Positions 1 to 7,467 of a stretch of DNA of 64,000 bases are shown here, piece after piece. A model generated the notes under the pieces. It ran no database searches, had not been told where the DNA came from, and worked only from the letters and a program-made list of their open reading frames with translations. Each line of letters starts with the position of its first letter. Within the stretch, counting starts at the first letter, position 1. A program made the translations under genes and the position numbers. Source of the stretch: Bacteroidales bacterium (GTDB lineage Bacteria > Bacteroidota > Bacteroidia > Bacteroidales > TTA-H9). The stretch spans positions 5,843 through 69,842 of the forward strand of contig JAQVCV010000008.1 of NCBI GenBank assembly GCA_028689615.1, in the 5' to 3' direction.

Positions 1-127
1 ATCAAATTATCAAATTATCAAATTATCAAATTATCAAATTATCAAATTATCAAATTATCAAATTATCAAATTATCAAATTATCAAATTATCAAATTATCA
101 AATTATCAAATTATCAAATTATCAAAT
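1..127. repeat. Octamer tandem array, unit ATCAAATT
   Basis: About 16 uninterrupted copies of the 8-base unit ATCAAATT run from the left edge of the window to base 127, so the true length is unknown. The last copy supplies the TGA stop codon of the UbiA-family gene on the minus strand (122-124), so the array starts exactly at the end of that gene. The copies are identical, which suggests recent slippage or an assembly stretch collapsed or expanded at a contig edge. Confidence 0.95.
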
Positions 128-1063
128 CAGTTGCATCGACAAAATCCCGGCCAGCATAACCAATTTGGCCTGGCGGGAGGCCTGACTCCAGTCGGGATCG
201 CCTTTTATGAGGAAGGGTTCAAGCATTCGCAGCCAGAGGTACTGAACAAGCATGAGAAAAAAGGTAGTTGCGTGGTAGTTCTTGGTGAAGAGCACCCACT
301 GGAAAAGGGCCAGTGCCACGATGTTGATCACGATAAATGCCGCTATGAGCCACTTCATTTTCTGGTTGCCCAAAACCACAGCCAGCGTTCGGCATTGGGT
401 GAGGGTGTCGCCTTTCACGTCTTCACAATCTTTGATCCATTCGCGCACCAGGCTGCTGAGGAAGGCAAACAGAGCGAATCCTCCCAGCACCCAATAAAGG
501 CGGGGGAGTTTGCTGGCAATGGCTCCCATCATTTCGGGATGTTCGAGCAAGTTGTAGAGTTCGGTTATCCAAACGATGCCAACAAGCATGGCACCAAGCA
601 CCGATATCACCAGGTTGCCCACGAGTGGTTGCCGCTTGTAGCGCACCGAATAGAAATAGAGCAAGCCGGTGCACAGCACGATGAGCAGCGCGGGTTCGTG
701 CCTCCCGATAAGCCATGAGGCTACACCACCCATTAGCCAACCGGTGCCGGTGAGCAGGTAGTAGAGGTTGCTCGCGCTCTGCTGGGTGAAGGTTTTGCCT
801 ATCACCTGCCTTTCGGGTTTGTTGATGTTGTCGGTGGCCAGATCGTAAAGGTCGTTCACGATGTACCCTCCGGCCATCACCAGTACTGTGGCTCCTGCCA
901 GGAGGGCAAACATGAGGTGGGTGGTGAGTGGCACCAATCCCCCTTCGCCATAAAACGAACCTATTACGGCATAGCGTGTGAGCGACATCGTGAGAGCAGC
1001 CATCAGAAGGTTGGGCCACCGCACCAGTTTCAGCGCGTCGGTTATTGTTTTTCTATGGGTCAT
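122..1063 (-). CDS. UbiA-family prenyltransferase
   Basis: Integral membrane enzyme that transfers a polyprenyl group from its diphosphate onto an acceptor. The first Asp-rich motif NDLYDLATDNINKPER is the UbiA signature that binds Mg2+-prenyl diphosphate, and about eight hydrophobic segments follow. Bacteroidota proteins of this type are usually annotated as geranylgeranylglycerol-phosphate geranylgeranyltransferase-like, but the acceptor cannot be told from sequence; menaquinone-type acceptors are an alternative. I chose the ATG at 1063, one base after the stop of the upstream phosphatase (TAACATG). A start at 1087 would overlap that gene by 23 bases and add eight residues with no family support. 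It is the last gene of a three-gene minus-strand cluster with kdsC-like and DUF2520 genes. Its stop codon lies in the octamer array. Confidence 0.85.
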   Translation of the reverse strand: MTHRKTITDALKLVRWPNLLMAALTMSLTRYAVIGSFYGEGGLVPLTTHLMFALLAGATVLVMAGGYIVNDLYDLATDNINKPERQVIGKTFTQQSASNLYYLLTGTGWLMGGVASWLIGRHEPALLIVLCTGLLYFYSVRYKRQPLVGNLVISVLGAMLVGIVWITELYNLLEHPEMMGAIASKLPRLYWVLGGFALFAFLSSLVREWIKDCEDVKGDTLTQCRTLAVVLGNQKMKWLIAAFIVINIVALALFQWVLFTKNYHATTFFLMLVQYLWLRMLEPFLIKGDPDWSQASRQAKLVMLAGILSMQLI

Positions 1064-1064
1064 G

Positions 1065-1586
1065 TTACCAGTGATAAGCGTCGCCATTCATCCATTTGCC
1101 GTGTATCTTCATCACCTGCTCGATGATGTCGCGAACGCATCCTCTGCCGCCGGCGAAATCGCTGATGTAGTGGGCAATGTTTTTGATTTCCTGTGCCGCG
1201 TCGAGGGGGCAGCAGGCCACACCCACCTCGCGCATTACCTGGTAGTCGGGGATGTCGTCGCCCATGTAAAGGATGTTTTCGGGGACCAGGTTGTTGTCGG
1301 AGCAGAATTGTCTGAATACGGCCAGCTTATCAGTAACACCCAGAAAAACATCGGTCACTCGCAGCATCTCCATGCGACGCTCCATCGAGGCCGATCGTCC
1401 TCCCGAGATGATGGCGATGCGGTAGCCGTTTTTGAGGGCAAGCTGTAAGGCGTAGCCGTCTTTGACGTTGCCGTTGCGAAGCCCTTCGCCGTCGGGAAGT
1501 ACGATCACCGATCCATCGGTGAGCACGCCGTCGTAGTCGAATATAAAGGTTGTGATGCGGGGAAGAAGGTCTTTGTAGTTGCTCAT
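1065..1586 (-). CDS. KdsC-like HAD phosphatase (KDO-8-phosphate phosphatase family)
   Basis: 173-residue HAD-superfamily phosphatase without a cap domain. Motif I is FDYDGVLTDG near residue 16 (nucleophile Asp and second Asp), motif II is the Ser in IISGG, and motif III/IV is GDDIPDYQVM near residue 109. This pattern is typical of KdsC, which removes the phosphate from 3-deoxy-D-manno-octulosonate 8-phosphate in the lipid A core (KDO) pathway. Length is close to the family norm (about 170-190). Some Bacteroidota copies sit outside KDO operons, as here, so activity on a related sugar acid phosphate is possible. It lies six bases after the DUF2520 gene and directly abuts the UbiA gene, suggesting one transcript. 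Confidence 0.85.
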   Translation of the reverse strand: MSNYKDLLPRITTFIFDYDGVLTDGSVIVLPDGEGLRNGNVKDGYALQLALKNGYRIAIISGGRSASMERRMEMLRVTDVFLGVTDKLAVFRQFCSDNNLVPENILYMGDDIPDYQVMREVGVACCPLDAAQEIKNIAHYISDFAGGRGCVRDIIEQVMKIHGKWMNGDAYHW

Positions 1587-1592
1587 AAATAT

Positions 1593-2384
1593 TTATGGAG
1601 TAATGTTTTTACGTTTTTCGATCAGTTTGCTGATCAGATCGTAGAGTTGGTCGAGGCCGTCGAATTCGCGGAGCATCTCCACGTGGCGGGCGGTGATGTT
1701 GTGATCGCCCCGCATGGCCGGACCGGTTTGGGCAGCCCATGGATCCATGAGGTTGAGCTTGCTGAAGAATTCGCCCACGAGTGGCAGCAGGATGTCGAAA
1801 TCGAGCTGGTTGCGCCGCAGGATGTCGGCGGCAGCCACATACATGAAATTGCTGAAGTTGCAAGCGAAAACGGCAGCCAGATGGATTTGTTTTCTTTGGT
1901 GGGAGGTGAGTTGGTGCACGTTGCCCGATAGCATTGCGGCCAACTGGTTGATGAGCTTCAGGGTTTCGTCGTCGGAGGCTTCGGTGCAAAGTGGGATGCC
2001 TTCGAAGGCGGTAGTTTTTCCACGGCTGAAGGTCTGCAAGGGGTACAGCACACCGTGAGGGCGACCGGTGGAGGCCAGCACCTCCATTTCGAGCGATCCT
2101 GAAGTGTGAACCACAATGCCCGATAAGGGTCGAAATGTGGCGGCTATCTCTTCTGTTGCCTTGTCGGCCAGTGCAAAGAGGTAGATATCGGCTTCGGCAT
2201 CGATGTGCCCGAGGGAGGTTACCGCGCTGGCATTGCACAGGGCAGCCACTTCGGTGGCGTGGTGGTGGCTGCGGCTGTAAACGGTGGTAACCACCACCGG
2301 GGGCGCAGCCAGCCGGTGTGCCAGGTGGTAACCCACGTTGCAGGCACCTAAAAGGGCAATATGCAATTTGCGTTCGGTTTGCAT
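1593..2384 (-). CDS. Rossmann-like protein with DUF2520 domain
   Basis: 263 residues. The N-terminal half is a Rossmann NAD(P)-type fold (LLGACNVGYHLAHRL, a variant glycine-rich loop) resembling pyrroline-5-carboxylate reductase and ketopantoate reductase. The C-terminal half is helical and matches DUF2520, with a conserved core around AAVFACNFSNFMY and MDPWAAQTGPAMRGD. No reaction is firmly known for this family. I start at the ATG at 2384 (MQTERKLHIALLG); an upstream in-frame ATG at 2420 adds twelve residues that do not fit the fold. It heads the cluster with the KdsC-like phosphatase and UbiA protein, an order I recall from other Bacteroidota. Immediately upstream lies the 21-bp satellite. 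Confidence 0.8.
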   Translation of the reverse strand: MQTERKLHIALLGACNVGYHLAHRLAAPPVVVTTVYSRSHHHATEVAALCNASAVTSLGHIDAEADIYLFALADKATEEIAATFRPLSGIVVHTSGSLEMEVLASTGRPHGVLYPLQTFSRGKTTAFEGIPLCTEASDDETLKLINQLAAMLSGNVHQLTSHQRKQIHLAAVFACNFSNFMYVAAADILRRNQLDFDILLPLVGEFFSKLNLMDPWAAQTGPAMRGDHNITARHVEMLREFDGLDQLYDLISKLIEKRKNITP

Positions 2385-2479
2385 CGAGCCGCAAAGGTAC
2401 GGGTTTTTCGGGGGCTGCACCTACTCAGTTTCCAGAGGTTGCATTGCCAGGAGTTGGTGGTGATCAGCAGGGCTATTCA

Positions 2480-3105
2480 GGCATTTGGTTTGGCAACTTA
2501 GGCATTCGAAATGGCATTGAGTGCATTCGGAACATCCCATTTGCCAAAAGTTTTGGCAAAGAGGTCAAACGGTTTGGCAATTGAGGCATTTAATTTGGCA
2601 ATTAAGGCATTCGGTTTGGCAAATTAGGCATTCGGAACATCCAAATTGCCAAAAGTTTTGGCAAAGAGGTCAAACGGTTTGGCAATTGAGGCATTCGGTT
2701 TGGCAATTTCGACGGTCGAAACTGCAAAAAATGCCAAAATCCGCAAAATAGGGGGCGTTCGGTTTGGCAACTTAGGCATTCCGTTTGGCAATTGAGGCAT
2801 TTTGAATGGCTCGTTTGCCAAAAGTTTTGGCAAAAAGGTATATCAGAATGGGTAACCAGGCATTCGGTTTGGCAAATTAGGCATTCAGTTTGGCAAATTA
2901 GGCATTCAGTTTGGCAAATTAGGCATTCTGTTTGGCAAATTAGGCGATCAGAACGGCAAGTTAGGCGATCGGAACGGCAAATTTTACTGCTTCTTAGCGA
3001 ATTCGTGAAGCGAATGAGCCTCTTGAGTGCCGACAATTCGGCATTAGAAGCAGTTAATCCCGAGAGCGAAGCGATTCGGGATTAGGCGATCGGAACGGCA
3101 AATAA
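2480..3105. repeat. 21-bp satellite array with 63-bp higher-order blocks
   Basis: From 2480 to 2984 the DNA can be cut into 24 units of 21 bases with only one unit of 22 bases. The basic unit begins GGCATTCGGTTTGGCAA. The best-conserved run is 2859-2942 (four near-identical units). A three-unit block containing the 19-base palindrome TTGCCAAAAGTTTTGGCAA (10-base centre-symmetric arms) recurs at 2522-2584, 2627-2689 and, partly, 2796-2858. One further unit lies at 3085-3105, separated from the rest by the structured element at 2985-3084. Because 21 is a multiple of three, several frames stay open and give spurious proteins of repeating seven-residue units. It fills the space between the DUF2520 gene and the divergent T9SS genes; 2385-2479 and 3106-3246 show nothing else. 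Confidence 0.92.
2985..3084 (+). repeat. Dispersed structured element, copy A (three hairpins)
   Basis: This 100-base segment interrupts the 21-bp array. It holds three hairpins: ATTCG/CGAAT at 3001-3015, TGCCGA-CAAT-TCGGCA at 3028-3043, and a perfect 9-bp stem TAATCCCGA/TCGGGATTA at 3055-3084. A diverged second copy at about 20196-20286 keeps all three hairpins although stem bases differ, which is the pattern expected of a selected fold. The strand is assigned by the direction in which the two copies match; it could act as RNA or as a REP-like DNA element. It is not a known Rfam class to my knowledge. Confidence 0.65.
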
Positions 3106-3246
3106 TACCCTATCGGCTTGAAGCAAAAAAAAACACAGGGCAAAAAACTGCCTTTGCTGCTACTGCAAACCCATTTTTTAGGGAAATCAACAGACTAAAA
3201 GCACTTTTTCTTATGGTTGGAAGATAGCGTTCAAAGAAAAAGTCTC

Positions 3247-3254
3247 TATATTTG
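3247..3254 (+). promoter_or_regulatory. Bacteroidota -7 promoter element TATATTTG
   Basis: TATATTTG matches the Bacteroidota sigma factor -7 consensus TAnnTTTG exactly and lies 45 bases before the ATG at 3299. No convincing -33 TTTG is at the usual spacing, so the call rests on the -7 box and position only. Confidence 0.5.
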
Positions 3255-3298
3255 CGAAACTCTGGTCACAGTATTGTTCTATCAAAAAAACCCAAAAG

Positions 3299-3499
3299 AT
3301 GACCAAACTTAAACTCCTCTGCATCGGTTGGCTTGTTTGCCTCCAGGTGAAAGTCGTGGCGCAACAAACGTGCATGGCGAAGCATTTTGACCAGGGTACT
3401 GCCTTGTTAAAACTACCCGATGTGCTGATACCCGGAACCTATATTCTGAGGGCTACCAGCCAGACCCAACAATTCAATGCCTCTGTTATTAAGAACTAA
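3299..3499 (+). pseudogene. Signal peptide joined to a T9SS sorting-domain remnant
   Basis: 66 residues. Residues 1-22 are a clear signal peptide (MTKLKLLCIGWLVCLQVKV, then VAQQ). From about residue 34 the sequence is the second half of a T9SS type A C-terminal sorting domain: leucine/proline turn, PGTYILRATSQ, and the basic end VIKN. The cargo region and the first half of the sorting domain, including the usual YPNP motif, are missing. The simplest reading is a larger secreted protein that lost its middle by an in-frame deletion; a tiny exported peptide is less likely. It sits 18 bases upstream of a full T9SS protein and may share its promoter. Confidence 0.55.
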
Positions 3500-3517
3500 C
3501 TACAGGAGATTGCTATT

Positions 3518-4972
3518 ATGAAAACCAACAATAGAAATATATTTTTGTCTATTATTGCAATTGTTATTTGCTCTTATTTTCCATTTTATACTTTTTCGCA
3601 AAGCACGTTCGATACTATTTACGATTTGAGTTATTATTCTCACAACGCATACAGAATTGCCGAGACAACGGATAAAAATTATATTGTTGCCGGAAATTTT
3701 AATAACTTCTCAACCGCTCCAATTTGTAAAGTGGATTCAACCGGTGAGTTGCTTTGGACAAAATATTACACATTCGACGATATTAATGATATAAGTGATT
3801 TAGTGGTCAGTGAAAACGGAGATATATACATCATAGGCCACTGTTATAATTCGGGTGTTTATGTAAGAAGTTACTTGATGAAACTTAATTCAGATGGCGA
3901 TTCCTTATGGTCAAAAAAATATTTCTATGACTATGGTACATTATTTAGAAATTTTATTATTAGTTACGACAATCATTTAACTATTTCATGCGATATTAAT
4001 TATCCGGCATATTCATGGACAATGAAATTGATTAGTATTGACACGACCGGAGAGGTTCTCTGGGAATCAATTGTTATCGAAAACGACACAAGCTATAACT
4101 ACTCCACCTTCGGACTTTTACAACTTCCCGATTCCTCCTTCTTTATGAGTGGGAGCTACCATTATAGCGACTACACCTACAAACCGTTCATGGCTCGAGT
4201 GAGCTCTTCGGGGGAACTTCTATACACCCGCGTTCACGAACTCCCCTGGCCCGAAGGGAGCGCGATTGTATATGGCATTTGCTCAGATGGCAGAGGAAAT
4301 GTCATGAATTGCGCAGAATTCAGGCCAACGCTTTCAGTTAACCAAGGCATCTGGATGATAAAAACCAATGCCGACGGAGACACCTTATGGACAAAAACCA
4401 TTGCCAATGAAGGCACAGCTTACTGGCCTTTCTCTGTAGCCTTGTGCAGGGATGGAGGTTACGCTGTAGCCGGATGGTATTCTACTGAACTGACGCCCAC
4501 TACTGCTGAATGGGGTGCATTCATTATGCGAACCGATTCTTTAGCCAATCCATTATGGGCCAGAACATATGCATCTGACAAAAATGGCTGTTTCTACGAG
4601 ATCATTGAAGCAAGCGACCATGGGCTGGCAGCTACAGGGGTAGCCAGTCCAAGCCCGGGACATCAGGCGTTTTATCTGGTAAAGACCGACACCGCCGGAC
4701 TGATCACCTCTACCTGGCAGCCCGGGGCAGTTGCCGACAGGCTAACGGTGAGTCCCAACCCTGTAGCCGATGTGTGCCATGTGACGTTGCCCCAAGGGTG
4801 CCGCCAACTGACCCTCCTCACCCTGCAGGGGCAAACCCTTTCAACCTTCAACACCACGGGCAAAAGCACGCTGGAACTCTCTACCAACTGGCTGCCGGCA
4901 GGCCTTTACCTGTTGCGTGCCGAAACATCGACCATGCGCACAACTGAAAAGATTGTGAAATACGCTCGCTGA
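3518..4972 (+). CDS. Secreted protein with T9SS type A sorting domain
   Basis: 484 residues. Signal peptide at 1-28 (hydrophobic stretch ending in YTFSQS). The body has repeated strand motifs of the form DSTGELLWTKYY and SDGDSLWSKKYF with about 50-residue spacing, like beta-propeller (PQQ/Kelch-like) blades. The C-terminal about 75 residues form a T9SS sorting domain: SPNPVADVCHVTLP, GLYLLRAET, and a basic end IVKYAR. The protein is therefore exported by Sec and then anchored or released through T9SS; its target is unknown. Base composition changes inside the gene: up to about base 4090 it is AT-rich, and the remainder is clearly GC-richer, like its neighbours, which suggests a mosaic origin. 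No terminator follows. Confidence 0.85.
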   Translation: MKTNNRNIFLSIIAIVICSYFPFYTFSQSTFDTIYDLSYYSHNAYRIAETTDKNYIVAGNFNNFSTAPICKVDSTGELLWTKYYTFDDINDISDLVVSENGDIYIIGHCYNSGVYVRSYLMKLNSDGDSLWSKKYFYDYGTLFRNFIISYDNHLTISCDINYPAYSWTMKLISIDTTGEVLWESIVIENDTSYNYSTFGLLQLPDSSFFMSGSYHYSDYTYKPFMARVSSSGELLYTRVHELPWPEGSAIVYGICSDGRGNVMNCAEFRPTLSVNQGIWMIKTNADGDTLWTKTIANEGTAYWPFSVALCRDGGYAVAGWYSTELTPTTAEWGAFIMRTDSLANPLWARTYASDKNGCFYEIIEASDHGLAATGVASPSPGHQAFYLVKTDTAGLITSTWQPGAVADRLTVSPNPVADVCHVTLPQGCRQLTLLTLQGQTLSTFNTTGKSTLELSTNWLPAGLYLLRAETSTMRTTEKIVKYAR

Positions 4973-5058
4973 TCTTTGTCTGAGCGGCTAAGCTAAACGA
5001 TATTTCCTGGAAGCAGTTTTTGTGTGCCGATTTGATTGGCACCGGATTGTTGTTTCCG

Positions 5059-5772
5059 TAGGGTTTGGTGCGGATGCTAAAAACGATTCCGTTTGAATGG
5101 ATTGTTGATTTGCTGATGCCGGTTTTACAATCACGAAAGCCGTTTATATATGAAAGGATAAAAAATGTGTATCGGCGGATGGCAAATGTGTACCATCAGA
5201 TGTAAAATGCGAACATGTTTAAGTCGGATGTGTGCCGTCAGATGTAAAGTGCGTGCATGTATAAGCCAGATGTGTACTGACGGATGTAAAATGCAATCAT
5301 GTTTAAGCCAGATGTGTATTGTTGGATGGAAAATGTGAACATCTATAGGGTTGATGTGTGTTGCCAGATATAAAATGCGAACACGTTTAAGCCAAATACC
5401 AGATTAAGGATAACAGTTTTGATTTAGAAATAGCTGCTTGTTCATGCGTGGATGGGAAATGCATGGCATAAAACAATGGATGCACATGATCAGATGCTAA
5501 TGGTGAATATGCATTGAAGAAATTGCAACCTCAGGAAAGGAACTTCAGAACCAAAACCAACATTTATGCAGCTATGGATGAAAGATGCATTAACAAGGAT
5601 GGCAAAAAGATATCGTAGGATGGAAGATACTGTTGTGTGTAAGCACTCTTTTATCGGCAGAACGACAGTTTGCAGTTTGTTGCCGCTGTTTTTACCAACA
5701 GCCATTGCAAATTTGCAACACGCCGTGATAGTTGTGAATTATCAGATGTAAGATGCGGGGATGCACAGGCCC
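5059..5772. repeat. Decayed 42-bp satellite; also covers the 4973-6258 gap
   Basis: Five clear copies of a 42-base unit lie at 5185-5394 (unit starts 5185, 5227, 5269, 5311, 5353). Each consists of a 14-base part starting GATGTGT and a 28-base part starting GATGTAAAATGCGAACATG and ending AAGCCA. The anchoring GATG of the 28-base part recurs at 5073, 5115, 5451, 5493, 5577, 5619 and 5745, all exact multiples of 42 from the core copies, so the array once spanned about 17 units. 42 is twice 21, the period of the other satellites. Small open frames here (for example 5566-5751) lack gene-like features. I see no structure in 4973-5058 or 5773-6258 that I can name. Confidence 0.85.
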
Positions 5773-6258
5773 GGTTTTTTCCGCGTGAAGCTCATCGTAA
5801 AAATGGGATTGCTGTTGATTTGTCTGAGCATTGTTGGTGTGTTTTGCAGCAGGTAAGATTTCACCGAACCAAGGCTGTGCTTTCATATTGTCGGGCTGTA
5901 TTTTGTTGGTTTGAGGCCATGTGCTGGTTCAAACTGGCAGCTGGTGATTGTAATAATGGCAGATAAATCTTGTTCATTCATGGTTTGCAAGTGTGGGACG
6001 AAGAATGTGCAGGTTAATTGATTTGCTGATGTGTCTGCTGCAGAGGGTTTGGTTTTGGGAAAGGTTTAAGGATTGGTTTTTGAACCAATTTGTTAACGCC
6101 TTTCACCATTCGTGAAACTCAGAAGGGTGGTTGTGAATTTGTGACTGGTGTTGATTTTGCATCGGGGGGTACAGCAACAAAACAAGATGCCTGTTGTGCA
6201 CTTCCAGAAGTGAAGTGTTGTGTTAAAGAAAGGTCTTGCTCAATGGGTTAACCTGTTT

Positions 6259-7443
6259 TCAGATGAATCTGAGGGCAACCTCTTTCAGAAATTTGTCTTC
6301 GAGCACGCGGGCAATCCTTTTCACCACGGTACGACGAATCTCGAGTTCCACCGGAAGGTTTGGGTCCTGATGGGCAATATTGATTTTGGTGCCAATCACG
6401 AAGTTGATTTCATCGCTTTCGAGCAACATCTTCACGATGCGGTCGGCGGGACCTTTTCCAAGCCTGGTGTTGTTGTTGTAGCTGCGCAACAAATCGTGAA
6501 CTTTACTCAGGGTAAGTATCCCTTCTGTAATCAGATCAACGCCGGGCATAAACGAAACGGGCGGAAGGTCGGGGTCGTCGAAGTCGAAAGTATCTTCAAT
6601 TGATTGGCTAAGTTCGCGAGCCACAATATCGGCGGTTGTGGCGCCACAAAGTATCTTTTTACCGTCGAAATTTCTCACGATGTCGCCATATTCCTTGTCG
6701 GCACTCTCTTCAAACGGGGGGCCTGTTATGATAAGCATTTTGCGGGGCTGACGGAAATAGATCACTCCGCATGAAGTGTCGTCTTTGGAGGTGTATCGGT
6801 CGTTGATGTGTGCATAATTCACCACTTTAGCTGCCAGTCGGGTAGCCGACATCGCGGGTTCGTGGTCGAGCAGTCCCAGAATGTAATCCTGCACGTTGTC
6901 GCGTTCCCACCCGAAGGGGTATTTGTCGCTTCCCATCCCGCTTTGGGCCACGCCATCGCTCATAAACACGATGCGGTCGCCCAGTCGTGGATAGAACCGG
7001 CATGTGCGAATCTCTTTCCCTTTGTTTCGTTCGCTTTCGAGTGTAAGGTGTTGCCAGTTGGGGTTGAAGGGTTTGTTGCCCCTCAGGATGATGCATTGCG
7101 GGTTGTCGTATTCCAGGATGCGGGTTTCGCCATCGGCTTCAATATCCACGATGGTGAAGGTTGAGTAGCTGATTTTACGTTCGCTGCACACCGGGAGGGT
7201 GTTCATGATGATGTCGGCAATCACCTGCACATCTTTATGCTCTTCGGTGAAGTTGATGGCCATGGTGGCGGTGAGGGTTGCCAGCACGTTGGCTTTAACA
7301 CCATGTCCCATGCCGTCGGAAAGTACTGTTAGTATGCGTCCTTCCTCTTTGATGCGGCGCGAAAGGAACACATCGCCGCAGATTTTCTCTCCGTCGTGGT
7401 TTATCTGCTGGCAGTTCACCTCTATATGAAAGCGTTCGTCCAT
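6259..7443 (-). CDS. SpoIIE-type PP2C serine/threonine phosphatase
   Basis: 394 residues. The first about 220 residues are a PP2C/SpoIIE phosphatase domain: GDVFLSRR (first metal Asp), LSDGMGHG near residue 42 (metal Asp, Gly), FMSDGV and DDTSCGVIYF near the end of the domain. The C-terminal about 170 residues form a second, non-catalytic domain that I do not recognise. Cytosolic. It follows the PAS-containing sensory hydrogenase by 24 bases on the same strand. In HydDB terms, phosphatase-linked sensory [FeFe]-hydrogenases are group C3, which this pair matches. The likely job is to dephosphorylate a protein target in response to H2 or redox state sensed by its neighbour; no anti-sigma or STAS partner is in the window, so the target is unknown. 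Confidence 0.88.
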   Translation of the reverse strand: MDERFHIEVNCQQINHDGEKICGDVFLSRRIKEEGRILTVLSDGMGHGVKANVLATLTATMAINFTEEHKDVQVIADIIMNTLPVCSERKISYSTFTIVDIEADGETRILEYDNPQCIILRGNKPFNPNWQHLTLESERNKGKEIRTCRFYPRLGDRIVFMSDGVAQSGMGSDKYPFGWERDNVQDYILGLLDHEPAMSATRLAAKVVNYAHINDRYTSKDDTSCGVIYFRQPRKMLIITGPPFEESADKEYGDIVRNFDGKKILCGATTADIVARELSQSIEDTFDFDDPDLPPVSFMPGVDLITEGILTLSKVHDLLRSYNNNTRLGKGPADRIVKMLLESDEINFVIGTKINIAHQDPNLPVELEIRRTVVKRIARVLEDKFLKEVALRFI

Positions 7444-7467
7444 TTGATGTTGGTTTGGTGCAGGTTT

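Noticed and set aside
2521..3085. Several 70-140 codon frames (for example 2602-3036) inside the 21-bp array
   Set aside because: The unit length is a multiple of three, so frames stay open by repetition; peptides are seven-residue repeats with no start signal.
5490..5751. Small frames of 60-71 codons in the gap after the first T9SS gene
   Set aside because: They lie in the decayed 42-bp satellite and show no conserved motif, promoter or ribosome site.
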